64,000 nt of DNA from Arthrobacter sp. Soil764 (GTDB taxonomy: Bacteria; Actinomycetota; Actinomycetes; Actinomycetales; Micrococcaceae). The position numbers were made by a program, and so were the translations under genes. The notes under the pieces were generated by a model that did no database searches, was not told where the DNA came from, and saw only the letters and a program-made list of their open reading frames with translations. The stretch is taken from the NCBI RefSeq assembly GCF_001428075.1, contig NZ_LMSI01000021.1, positions 103,233 through 167,232 on the forward strand, in the 5' to 3' direction. The stretch's first letter is position 1. Each line of letters starts with the position of its first letter. This document shows positions 23,819 through 31,544 of the stretch, piece after piece.

Positions 23819-24394
23819 TTAGAAGGGAGGTTCGGAATCGGGGCCGTTGCCCCAGCCACCTGCATTGGAGACTCCGGGCGTAGCCCAGGGGTCGTCCTGT
23901 GCAGCCTGCTGGTTGCCGCCGCCCCAGCCTCCGCCGGCGTTGCCGCCCTGGTTTCCACCAGAGTTGCCTCCGCCGAAGCCACCGCCGCTGTTGCCGCCGC
24001 CGAAGCCGCCCCCACCCTGTCCGCCTGAGCGCTGGGTGCGGTTGACCTTGGCATTGGCGTAGCGCAGGCTGGGGCCGATCTCGTCGACCTCAAGCTCGAT
24101 GACGGTGCGCTTTTCGCCTTCTTTTGTTTCGTAGGAACGGCTCTTCAAGCGGCCGGTAACGATGACGCGCATACCCTTGGTCAGGGATTCGGCAACGTTC
24201 TCGGCTGCTTCACGCCACACAGCGGCGCGGAGGAACAGGGTCTCCCCGTCCTTCCACTCGTTGGACTGGCGATCAAAGGTACGGGGGGTGGAAGCGATGG
24301 TGAAGTTCGCTACTGCCGAACCGGACGGTGTGAACCGCAATTCCGGGTCATTGGTGAGGTTACCGATGACCGTAATGGTGGTCTCGCCTGCCAT
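23819..24394 (-). CDS. ssb: Single-stranded DNA-binding protein
   Basis: The 191-residue protein has an OB-fold ([20 protein letters not shown] to about residue 110), a Gly/Asn-rich flexible linker ([17 protein letters not shown]) and the acidic tip DSEPPF that binds partner proteins. It coats single-stranded DNA in replication and repair. It lies between rpsF and rpsR, the common actinobacterial order. The linker repeats (GGGFGGGNS twice) are encoded by near-identical DNA, which may vary in length between strains. Confidence 0.97.
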   Translation of the reverse strand: MAGETTITVIGNLTNDPELRFTPSGSAVANFTIASTPRTFDRQSNEWKDGETLFLRAAVWREAAENVAESLTKGMRVIVTGRLKSRSYETKEGEKRTVIELEVDEIGPSLRYANAKVNRTQRSGGQGGGGFGGGNSGGGFGGGNSGGNQGGNAGGGWGGGNQQAAQDDPWATPGVSNAGGWGNGPDSEPPF

Positions 24395-24467
24395 CTACTG
24401 CCTCCTTGTTCGATCCTGGGTGAAGAGTGCGTGTCCTGCGGGGTAAAGAATGAAGAAAGGTGCTGAA

Positions 24468-24773
24468 TTACTCAGCAACAACCTTCTGCTCTTCGGGGCG
24501 GGTGATCTTGGTGCGCATGATGGTCTCGTTAAGAGACAGCTGGCGGTCAAGTTCCTTGGCGGTTTCCGGCTTGGCGGTGAAGTTCACCACGGCGTAGATA
24601 CCTTCGGACTTCTTCTTGATGTCGTAGGCCAGACGGCGACGGCCCCAGATGTCAACCTTTTCGATGGTTCCACCATCGTTGGTGATGACGTTCAGGAACT
24701 TCTGAAGCGACGGCTCAACGGTACGCTCTTCGACCTCGGGGTCGATGATTACCATCAATTCGTAAGGACGCAT
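24468..24773 (-). CDS. rpsF: 30S ribosomal protein S6
   Basis: The 101-residue protein begins [17 protein letters not shown] and contains [20 protein letters not shown], the bS6 core. ATG 24773 is chosen over an in-frame ATG at 24785 because AAAGGAGGT (24784-24792) ends 10 bases before 24773, while the other start lies inside that sequence. It is the first gene of the rpsF-ssb-rpsR-rplI operon. Its leader can fold so that the ribosome binding site is paired (see the regulatory entry). Confidence 0.98.
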   Translation of the reverse strand: MRPYELMVIIDPEVEERTVEPSLQKFLNVITNDGGTIEKVDIWGRRRLAYDIKKKSEGIYAVVNFTAKPETAKELDRQLSLNETIMRTKITRPEEQKVVAE

Positions 24774-24783
24774 ATGTGAACCC

Positions 24784-24828
24784 ACCTCCTTTGGGCTAAG
24801 CGGTTACGGCATTTCCGTAACAGGAGGT
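24784..24828 (-). promoter_or_regulatory. rpsF leader fold that can hide the Shine-Dalgarno sequence
   Basis: On the minus-strand message ACCUCCU (24828-24822) is directly followed by the hairpin GUUACGG-AAAUG-CCGUAAC (24821-24803), a 12-base single strand CGCUUAGCCCAA, and the Shine-Dalgarno AGGAGGU (24790-24784). ACCUCCU and AGGAGGU are perfectly complementary. UGAAC upstream and GUUCA downstream can add pairs. This looks like an autoregulatory ribosomal protein leader. Confidence 0.6.
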
Positions 24829-25011
24829 TCATTTGCGATTCCGTGCGATGCCCCGCTTCCGGAACGGAGGCAGGACGCAGCACAGACTTCAATATCTTAG
24901 TGCATTTGGACCCGATAGGCGATTCGCGCTTGACTCAAGGTTAGTGGCGTGTTGCAGCACGTGCAGTCCGTGCCATGGGCTATGTGGAAAACCAGGCCTA
25001 TCATCTGACGT

Positions 25012-25746
25012 ATGCGTCGACCCCTGATGGCCTTTGGCATGGCGGCCCTGTTCCTGTCCGGGTGCTCGCCTACTTCAGCCCAACCCATGACGGACTCCGC
25101 CGCGGCACAGCTGCACTGGGGCATGCCGATTGCCGGCGACGAGTTCAACTACGCCGGGGCTCCGGACGCCGCCAAGTGGTCCGTGTACGACAGTGACGGC
25201 CACGCGGGGAACGGCATTCGCAGTCCCCGGCAGGTATTGGTGGATGGTTCCAAAATGGTCATCACCGGAACGCCGGACGGGACAACCGCCGGGATCAGCG
25301 CCAGGTTCGGCCTGCAGCAGTACGGCCGCTGGGAGGTCCGCGCGGCCGGTTCCGGTGACGATGAATACCATCTGGTGTCGATCCTGTGGCCGGACAGTGG
25401 AAATTGGCCTTGTGACGGCGAAATCGACTACGCAGAGACAACGGGCGACTGGAACCGGATCAGTTTCTTCCATCATTACGGATGTTCGAACTCGAAGACG
25501 TCCATTGCCAAGGCCCTCGACGTCAACGAGTTCCACAACTACGCAGTTGATTGGTCTCCCCAAGGCATCGTTGGCTACATCGACGGGGTGAAGTGGTTTG
25601 AAGACAACGACCCCGCCCACCAGCCTCCCGGTTCAATGCACCAGACGCTGCAACTGGACTGGTTTCCGGACAGCACTCCCAACGGACCCGGCGAGATGCG
25701 GGTGGACTGGGTCCGCGTCTATGCGCAGGGTACCCCCTCTACCTGA
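25012..25746 (+). CDS. Lipoprotein with GH16-like glycoside hydrolase domain
   Basis: The 244-residue protein has a lipoprotein signal with lipobox LFLSGC (C18) and then a jelly-roll domain. The catalytic pattern of family GH16, E-x-D-x-x-E, is present as E137-I-D139-Y-A-E142, with the upstream YGRWEVRAA and downstream FHNYAVDWSPQGIVGYIDG typical for the family. GH16 enzymes cut beta-1,3 or beta-1,3/1,4 glucans, agar or similar. There is no ribosome binding site; TATCAT at 24999-25004 stands 7 bases before the ATG, so the message may be leaderless. It precedes the glycan operon and may trim or release its product, which is inference. Confidence 0.85.
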   Translation: MRRPLMAFGMAALFLSGCSPTSAQPMTDSAAAQLHWGMPIAGDEFNYAGAPDAAKWSVYDSDGHAGNGIRSPRQVLVDGSKMVITGTPDGTTAGISARFGLQQYGRWEVRAAGSGDDEYHLVSILWPDSGNWPCDGEIDYAETTGDWNRISFFHHYGCSNSKTSIAKALDVNEFHNYAVDWSPQGIVGYIDGVKWFEDNDPAHQPPGSMHQTLQLDWFPDSTPNGPGEMRVDWVRVYAQGTPST

Positions 25747-26018
25747 CCCCTGAAGGGGCTAAACCCCCAACGTACGTAATGCGGCAGTCAGAGCTGCCCC
25801 TCCACCCCCGGCCCTGCCGAAAGCGCGCCTTTCCCCACGTAGGAGGCGATACAAAAGGCGAGTACTCACTACCGGTGTTTACCTGCCCGGCCTCACCTAC
25901 GCTCGATTCTGCCGGCGGCGTTTCACGGCCGGGGGTTTCGAATCCGTCTACGGGCACTGGGTGGATTGGCCCGGGCCGGAGCTGAATTCGGCCGACACCA
26001 ATCAGACAGGGGAGGACT
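25747..26018 (+). other. Gap before the glycan operon
   Basis: These 272 bases hold small inverted repeats (CCCCTGAAGGGG at 25747-25758; GGCAG/CTGCC at 25782-25797) and an AGGAGG at 25841-25846 with no start codon at a useful distance. I see no gene. The promoter of the following operon should be here, but no box is convincing. Confidence 0.5.
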
Positions 26019-27110
26019 ATGAGCACCAGGCGGGCGAAGGCACTGCACTTCGACATTCACGGCCGCGTCACGATCAGCGTCGACGCGATGGCCCCCACGG
26101 CCAGGCAGCTTCAAAGCATGTTGGCGTGTTTCGCCACCGATACCGAACGGCAGCCCGACATCATCGTTGACGACCAGCCGGAACCAATGCCCGATGCCGG
26201 TTTGGTCGAGCATGAGCTGGCGTATACCGACAACAGCGTGCGATTCCAGGCTGACCGGGTACAGGTGGTCAGGGATGCAGATCAGTGGCGCGTGCACGGG
26301 CCGGGGGAACTGTTGACTTCCGTGGTACCGGTTCTCGATGCCGCCATGATCGGTAAGGGAGCGGCGATGATCCATGCCGCAACCATGGCCTATAAGGGCC
26401 ACGCAATTGCGCTGCCCGCCGCCGGCGGCACCGGCAAGACGAGCACCGCCGCCAAGTTGATGCGGCGTGAAGGGTGGTCGTTCATGGGCGACGACTGGGC
26501 ATTCCTCGCAGAGGATGCGACGCTGCTCGGTTACGCGAAGCCCATGTTCATCAAGCCGCATCACCGCGCAATCTACCCGCACCTTTTCGAAGGAGCGCGC
26601 AAGCCGCTTGTACCTTCACGGTTCTCCGGGAGCATCGGACGCCTCACCACCGTGGTGCACCCGTTCGTTATCCGCTATCCGCGCCTGGCAGACTTCTCCC
26701 GGCGGTGGTCTCCCGAGCACAGGATGGTCACCCCGGAGGCCGCGTTCCCGGGCCGGAAAGTGACCACCTCGGCACCACTGGCCGCAGCCATCTATGTCGA
26801 GCGCTACGAGGGTTCACGCTCCCGGGTGGTCGAGAGGTCGCGGGACTGGATGGTGGACCGCATGATCGGCAACTTCCACATCGAGATGGCCGGCTTCTCG
26901 CAGCGGGTTGTGACCGGCCTGGCCGCCACATCCGTGGTCCCATGGCGCGAGCACTTTGCGGCGAAGGGGCTGGTCTTGAGCAAAGCCCTTGACGGGCGTC
27001 CCTGCCACCTGTTCCAAATCCCATCCGCCTACTCGGCGGACCAGGCATCGGACGATATTGTCCGGCACCTGGACGAGCTGCTTCCGTCGATCCTCGACGA
27101 GCAGGCCTAA
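26019..27110 (+). CDS. HPr-kinase-like P-loop protein of a glycan locus
   Basis: The 363-residue protein has a Walker A motif PAAGGTGKTS at 133-142, preceded by MIHAATMAYKGHAIAL and followed by GWSFMGDDWAFL (acids at 158-159). This order of a hydrophobic strand with His, P-loop and the S/G-DD pair is that of the HprK kinase fold. HprK proper phosphorylates the PTS protein HPr; relatives in polysaccharide and peptide clusters phosphorylate or otherwise act on other substrates. No HPr or PTS gene is near. GGGGAGG lies 5 bases before the ATG. It is the first gene of a seven-gene, tightly coupled operon (26019-32599). The fold is well supported; the substrate is unknown. Confidence 0.75.
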   Translation: MSTRRAKALHFDIHGRVTISVDAMAPTARQLQSMLACFATDTERQPDIIVDDQPEPMPDAGLVEHELAYTDNSVRFQADRVQVVRDADQWRVHGPGELLTSVVPVLDAAMIGKGAAMIHAATMAYKGHAIALPAAGGTGKTSTAAKLMRREGWSFMGDDWAFLAEDATLLGYAKPMFIKPHHRAIYPHLFEGARKPLVPSRFSGSIGRLTTVVHPFVIRYPRLADFSRRWSPEHRMVTPEAAFPGRKVTTSAPLAAAIYVERYEGSRSRVVERSRDWMVDRMIGNFHIEMAGFSQRVVTGLAATSVVPWREHFAAKGLVLSKALDGRPCHLFQIPSAYSADQASDDIVRHLDELLPSILDEQA

Positions 27111-27121
27111 AGGGGGACACC

Positions 27122-27940
27122 GTGGGCTACAGTACAGCAGACGTCACCGCGGTCGTCCCGGCCCGCAACGCGGAGCAACTCCTTCCGCGCTGCCTGGAAG
27201 CCCTGCGCCAGTCCGGTGTCGCCGAAATCATCCTGGTGGACGGGTTGTCGACCGACCGCACTGTCGAAATCGCCCGTGCGGCCGGCGCCCGGGTACTCAG
27301 CGACGAGGGGCGCGGCCTGCCCTGGGCCCGCACCCTCGGTGTCCAAAGCAGCAGCACCCGCTGGGTCCTGCTCGTGGATGCGGACGTGGTCTTCGGTGCC
27401 ACGGGGGTCGCGGACCTTCTCATTGAGATGGTGGAGGACGGATACGACGCTCTCCAGGCAGGCCTGGAGAGCGTCGCCGGCCCCGGTTACTGGGGGCAGG
27501 CCCTGGCGCACCACCATCGCACCGGACGCAGCCGCAACTGGTTCGGACTTGTCGCGACGCTCGTTGACCGGGACCTGATGCTGGGCCTTGGCTTCGACGA
27601 CGCATTCAAGTCGGGCGAGGACATCGAACTGCGGTGGCGGATGCGGCAGTCAGGGATGAAGACCGGGGTCTCACAGCGGGTCATGGTCGAACACAGGTTT
27701 GCCGCAGACGACTTTGACTTCGCACTGGACCAGTTCCTCATGGACGGTACGGGACTTGGACGGATGGTCCGCAAGCATGGCTGGGGCGGTGCCAGGCTGG
27801 CGCTCCTGCCCGCGGCCGCGGCAGTCCGCGGCAGCGCACTAAGCCTCGCCTCAGGCCAACCGAAATGGCTGCGTTATTACATCGCCTTCTGCTGGTACAA
27901 CTATGCGGGTATGGCGAGGGGTTTAGGTCGTGACGGCTGA
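27122..27940 (+). CDS. Family 2 glycosyltransferase
   Basis: The 272-residue protein is a GT-A enzyme: TAVVPARNAEQLLPRCLEAL, DGLSTDRT at 40-47 and the metal-binding DAD at 86-88. A C-terminal hydrophobic patch (YYIAFCWYNYAGMARGL) may associate with the membrane. It transfers a sugar from a nucleotide donor, probably onto a lipid-linked glycan. The GTG start follows AAAGGGGG. It starts 11 bases after the kinase-like gene and overlaps the flippase gene by 11 bases. Confidence 0.88.
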   Translation: MGYSTADVTAVVPARNAEQLLPRCLEALRQSGVAEIILVDGLSTDRTVEIARAAGARVLSDEGRGLPWARTLGVQSSSTRWVLLVDADVVFGATGVADLLIEMVEDGYDALQAGLESVAGPGYWGQALAHHHRTGRSRNWFGLVATLVDRDLMLGLGFDDAFKSGEDIELRWRMRQSGMKTGVSQRVMVEHRFAADDFDFALDQFLMDGTGLGRMVRKHGWGGARLALLPAAAAVRGSALSLASGQPKWLRYYIAFCWYNYAGMARGLGRDG

Positions 27941-29216
27941 ACGTGAGCTCGTTCCAACGGATGCCCCTCCCGTCGTCCGGCACTCCCCCCTGCGAAGTTC
28001 GCTCGGACTCGTCCTGGCCAAGGCCGCCCAGACGGGCACGGGGTTCGCCTTCTGGGTGGTAGCGGCGCACGCGACGTTCGACCGCGAGGTGGGGCTTACG
28101 ACTGCTGCGGTTTCAGCGGTGATGATCTGCACCCAGCTTGCCGTCCTGGGCACCGGATCCGCTGTCATCGTCTCGGTGGGACGGGGGGAGCCGCCCGCGC
28201 GGGTGCTGGACGCGGCGTTCGGCATCGTGGGCGTGGCAGGAACCGTGCTGGCCCTGGGCTACCTCATGCTGGAGTTGTTCGTGGCGCCGGACACGGCCCC
28301 GATGTCCGTCCTCTTCTGGATGACATTCATCGTCGCCGCCGTCACAGGAACCATGTGTACAGTGCTGGACCAGGCGCTCGTAGCCTTGGGGCGCGGCAGC
28401 AGTGCGACGCTGAGATACACCCTGGGCGGCATAGTTTCGCTTGGGGCCGCTGCAGTGGTGGCATGGCTGGCCCACGGCGCTTCGGCCGACGTCCTGATGG
28501 CCTGCTGGACCCTCGGCTCGGCCGCCTCCTGCATCATCGGAGCCATCCAGTTGAGAAGGCTGGTCGGCTACCGGCCGCGTCCCTCCCTGCACCCTGCACG
28601 CGGGCGTTTGCTACTGAAGATGGGAATTCCAAACCAACTCCTCACCCTCACCGAACGCGCCCCCGGGCTGGTGCTGCCACTCCTGCTTGCGCATTTGGTG
28701 TCACCGGAGGTGGCGGCTTACTGGTATCCCGCCTGGATGATGGCCTGGGCTGCCTACACCGCACCAATGCTGATAGGCATCGTCCAATTCTCCGAGGGTG
28801 TCCGTGAACCGGCCCGTCTGGCGGCAACCACCTGGGCCAGTTTCCGTTGGTCCCTTCTGTTTGGTGGCCTCGCTGCCATGGTCCTCATCGTCCTGGCCCA
28901 TCCACTGCTTCATCTGCTCGGTGACAGGTACGCCAATGCCTCCACCAGCACCCTGCGGTTGCTGGCCGCCGGGGTGGTGGCATATGCAGTGCTGCAGGCC
29001 TACAACTCCGTTTGCCGGGTTCTGGGCCTCTATACAGAATCCATTGCGGTCGGGGTGATCCTCGGAGCGGCCCTATGCTCCTCAGCCCTGCTGGCCGCCG
29101 GCAACGGCTCCAGCGCCATGGCCCTTGCGTGGCTGGTGGTGCTCTCCGTCGGGGCCGTCATCATCGGAATCCGGCTTATAGCTATTCTCCGCCGCACCAA
29201 AAAGGAGGCATCATGA
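27930..29216 (+). CDS. Wzx-type oligosaccharide flippase (MOP superfamily)
   Basis: A 428-residue integral membrane protein with about twelve hydrophobic segments. The N-terminal SSLGLVLAKAAQTGTGFAFW and the middle GIPNQLLTLTERAPGLVLPLLL fit the polysaccharide flippase branch of the MOP exporter superfamily. Such proteins turn lipid-linked repeat units across the membrane. GTG start, overlapping the upstream glycosyltransferase by 11 bases and sharing ATGA with the next gene, so translation is coupled. Confidence 0.82.
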   Translation: MTAERELVPTDAPPVVRHSPLRSSLGLVLAKAAQTGTGFAFWVVAAHATFDREVGLTTAAVSAVMICTQLAVLGTGSAVIVSVGRGEPPARVLDAAFGIVGVAGTVLALGYLMLELFVAPDTAPMSVLFWMTFIVAAVTGTMCTVLDQALVALGRGSSATLRYTLGGIVSLGAAAVVAWLAHGASADVLMACWTLGSAASCIIGAIQLRRLVGYRPRPSLHPARGRLLLKMGIPNQLLTLTERAPGLVLPLLLAHLVSPEVAAYWYPAWMMAWAAYTAPMLIGIVQFSEGVREPARLAATTWASFRWSLLFGGLAAMVLIVLAHPLLHLLGDRYANASTSTLRLLAAGVVAYAVLQAYNSVCRVLGLYTESIAVGVILGAALCSSALLAAGNGSSAMALAWLVVLSVGAVIIGIRLIAILRRTKKEAS

Positions 29217-30991
29217 CCAGCACGCTCAAGGAGACCATCCGCCCCCAGGCGCGCTGGAAACCCCGCGACGTCTGGTGCGCGGTGGCAGGCGCCGTATCGC
29301 TCGCACTTGCAGCGTGGGCCGCCTCCACGGTGGTACTGCCCGTCAACAGCGATGTGGGGCTCGTCGGCGTGCTGCCCTTCCCGTTCTGGGCGGGGGTCCT
29401 GATCCTCAACGTCGCCTTCGTCATGGCGCTGCGGGGGGATGCCGCAGGCCCCGCACGCAGCCCGGTCATGGTGTGGCTCCTGGTGGTACTGGTGCTCGTT
29501 CTCTTCGGCGCCGCAGTCTTCGTGACGGACGTACCCCGGGGTGAAGTCGCGTTCCGCCATCTCGGCATCGCGGACGCCCTGTCGCGCAATGTGGCGATCG
29601 ACCCCAACATCGACGCGTACTTCAACTGGCCGGGCTTCTTCGCCCTCCTGGCGACCGTGCTCGGGGCCGCCGGGCTCGATCCCGTGACCCTTGCACTCTG
29701 GGCACCGGTATTTAATGTGGGTCTGTGGCTCGTGGGCGTGGCCGTGGTGACACGCTGCCTGACGAGCGACCCGCGACGGCGGTGGCTGGTGCTCTGGCTC
29801 TTCTGCCTCGGCAACTGGCAGGACCAGGACTACCTTTCCCCCCAGGCTTTCGGCTTCTTCCTCTACTTGGTAGTAGTGGCGCTGGCCCTCGGTCCGCTGG
29901 CCGCAAAGGCCCCGCCTTTCCGCGGCTTCCGGCGCGCCGACCTCGCAGCGTGGTGGCGCGGCCGGTACCCGGCAGAGCCCCGTCCGGGGTACCGGGTGGC
30001 TGCCCTGGCCGCAACCCTCCTGCTGATCGTGGTCATTTCTGCGAGCCACCAACTCACGCCGTTCATGGTACTTATCGCCCTCACCGCCCTTACCTTGGGC
30101 GGACGTCTCCTGCCCAGCAGGCTGCCCCTGATTGCCGGCGTCGTACTGATGCTCTGGCTCGTCTTTCCCGCAAGCACGTACCTCGTGGGACACCCGCCCC
30201 TGGCGGACGCAGGCTTGCAGACCGCCATTGACGCGAATGTCGTCGACCGGACGAACGGGACTGCCGGCCACGTGCTGGTGGTGCAGGTCCGGATAGCCCT
30301 CACCCTCCTGCTGTGGACCCTCGCCGCGATAGGAACGGTGCGCGACTGGCGCAGGCGGCGTCTTGACATCCGGGTGCTCCTGCTGACCGTCACCCCGGTG
30401 TTCCTCTTTCCCGCGCAGTCCTATGGAGGGGAGATGCTCATCCGCATATCGCTGTTCGCGCTCCCCTTCGTTGCGCTGCAGGCGTCTTCGGTCCTGCTTC
30501 CCACGAACATTGGATACCGGCCCTCTTCCCGGGCTGCGGGAGGCCTTGTGCTCACCTGCCTGGTGCTTGCAGGGATGACCGTGACAGGCCGCTTTGGCAA
30601 CGCTCAGTACGACGTGTTCACCGACGATGAGATAGCCGCCATCACCACCCTGGACCGCATGGCGCCCCCTGGCTCGGCCATCATCTCCGCTGCCCATCCA
30701 ACACCCTGGCGCAACACGGACTACCTCGGACACCGCTACCGGACCATTGAGGACCTCTGTCCACCCGATTTGTCCGCCGCAACGTGCGGGCCAGTGGTCT
30801 ACCACTACGCCAAGCACAATGCTGCCGGCAGCTATCTGCTTCTCATGAGTTCGGCGGAGTCGAGCCTGGTCCTTCAAGGTCAGACCACCCCAGGCGGATT
30901 CGATGATCTGGAAGCCTGGCTCGATGCCCAGGACGGCGTTGAGCTCGCCTACAGCAACAACAACGCACGCGTATACAGGGTGGAGCCATGA
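29213..30991 (+). CDS. Large polytopic membrane protein of the glycan operon, possible GT-C enzyme or polymerase
   Basis: The 592-residue protein has about twelve membrane segments and a C-terminal domain of roughly 130 residues (after MTVTGRFGNAQYD). Notable stretches are NVAIDPNIDAYFNWPGFFALLA in the first outer loop region and GNWQDQDYLSPQAFGFFLYL in the middle. The acidic residues in an early loop and the soluble tail resemble GT-C glycosyltransferases, but I cannot confirm that. As no other polymerase is encoded in the operon it might fill that role. AAAAGGAGG precedes the ATG, and ATGA overlaps both the upstream stop and, at 30988, the next start. Confidence 0.75.
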   Translation: MTSTLKETIRPQARWKPRDVWCAVAGAVSLALAAWAASTVVLPVNSDVGLVGVLPFPFWAGVLILNVAFVMALRGDAAGPARSPVMVWLLVVLVLVLFGAAVFVTDVPRGEVAFRHLGIADALSRNVAIDPNIDAYFNWPGFFALLATVLGAAGLDPVTLALWAPVFNVGLWLVGVAVVTRCLTSDPRRRWLVLWLFCLGNWQDQDYLSPQAFGFFLYLVVVALALGPLAAKAPPFRGFRRADLAAWWRGRYPAEPRPGYRVAALAATLLLIVVISASHQLTPFMVLIALTALTLGGRLLPSRLPLIAGVVLMLWLVFPASTYLVGHPPLADAGLQTAIDANVVDRTNGTAGHVLVVQVRIALTLLLWTLAAIGTVRDWRRRRLDIRVLLLTVTPVFLFPAQSYGGEMLIRISLFALPFVALQASSVLLPTNIGYRPSSRAAGGLVLTCLVLAGMTVTGRFGNAQYDVFTDDEIAAITTLDRMAPPGSAIISAAHPTPWRNTDYLGHRYRTIEDLCPPDLSAATCGPVVYHYAKHNAAGSYLLLMSSAESSLVLQGQTTPGGFDDLEAWLDAQDGVELAYSNNNARVYRVEP

Positions 30992-31329
30992 ACTTCCGAG
31001 AATTGAGCCGGCCTACGCTGGCGCTGGGTGTTGCAGCCGTGGTGCTGTCCCTGGTCACGCTGGTCGGGTTGCCGACACCGCTGCAGACGCTCGCCGCGAT
31101 AGGAGTCCTCATCCTGCTCCCGGGCCAGGCGCTGGCCCGGCTCATCCCCACCACCGACGCCGCGCTTGGCGTGCTCCTCGTCCTGGGACTCGGCCTGGCC
31201 ACGCTCACTGCAGTGTCCACGGCCATGTTCTACCTCACCGTATGGTCGTGGCAGGCGTGCGTCGTGGCAATGGCCGTCATTACTGTCCTCGCCTGCCTGG
31301 CGCGGGCACGGCAGGAGGTTGCATCATGA
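30988..31329 (+). CDS. Small membrane protein of the glycan operon
   Basis: The 113-residue protein has four hydrophobic segments (TLALGVAAVVLSLVTLVG, LAAIGVLILLPGQALARL, AALGVLLVLGLGLATLTAV and QACVVAMAVITVLACLA). The layout with a short loop LLPGQALARLIP resembles the membrane part of DUF1616-like proteins that occur in glycan loci, but it is short. It starts in an ATGA overlap with the preceding gene and ends in an ATGA overlap with the next. Function unknown. Confidence 0.7.
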   Translation: MNFRELSRPTLALGVAAVVLSLVTLVGLPTPLQTLAAIGVLILLPGQALARLIPTTDAALGVLLVLGLGLATLTAVSTAMFYLTVWSWQACVVAMAVITVLACLARARQEVAS

Positions 31330-31544
31330 TGGAACTGGCAGGAGTGCTTGCAGCCGCCGTGCTGCTCGTTACCCTCGTAACCCTCGAGGTCCGGCGGCTT
31401 GGACCAGACACCGGACCAAACACCGGGAAAACCACTGGCCCGGCGGTCCAAAACCGGGCAAGGAACACCAGGATCGTCGTTGGTGTCATGTGGGCGGCCT
31501 TCCTGCTCCTCCTCCTGCCGCGCGTCCTCGGACTGCTTACGTGA
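31326..31544 (+). CDS. Very small membrane protein of the glycan operon
   Basis: A 72-residue protein with a membrane segment at each end (LAGVLAAAVLLVTLVTLEV and IVVGVMWAAFLLLLLPRVLGLL) joined by a polar Thr/Gly/Asn-rich loop. Both ends overlap neighbouring genes by four bases (ATGA before, GTGA after), which argues that it is translated even though it is short. No family is recognised; a helper of the membrane enzymes is possible. Confidence 0.65.
   Translation: MMELAGVLAAAVLLVTLVTLEVRRLGPDTGPNTGKTTGPAVQNRARNTRIVVGVMWAAFLLLLLPRVLGLLT

Noticed and set aside
25779..25985. A 68-residue frame considered as a precursor peptide processed by the kinase-like protein
   Set aside because: It has no ribosome binding site, no leader-core pattern and no peptide-maturation genes nearby.
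29030..30877. A 615-codon open frame on the minus strand opposite the large membrane protein gene
   Set aside because: The product is a charged, repetitive Gln/Glu/Arg/His sequence with no domain, and the plus-strand gene is coupled to its neighbours by overlaps.
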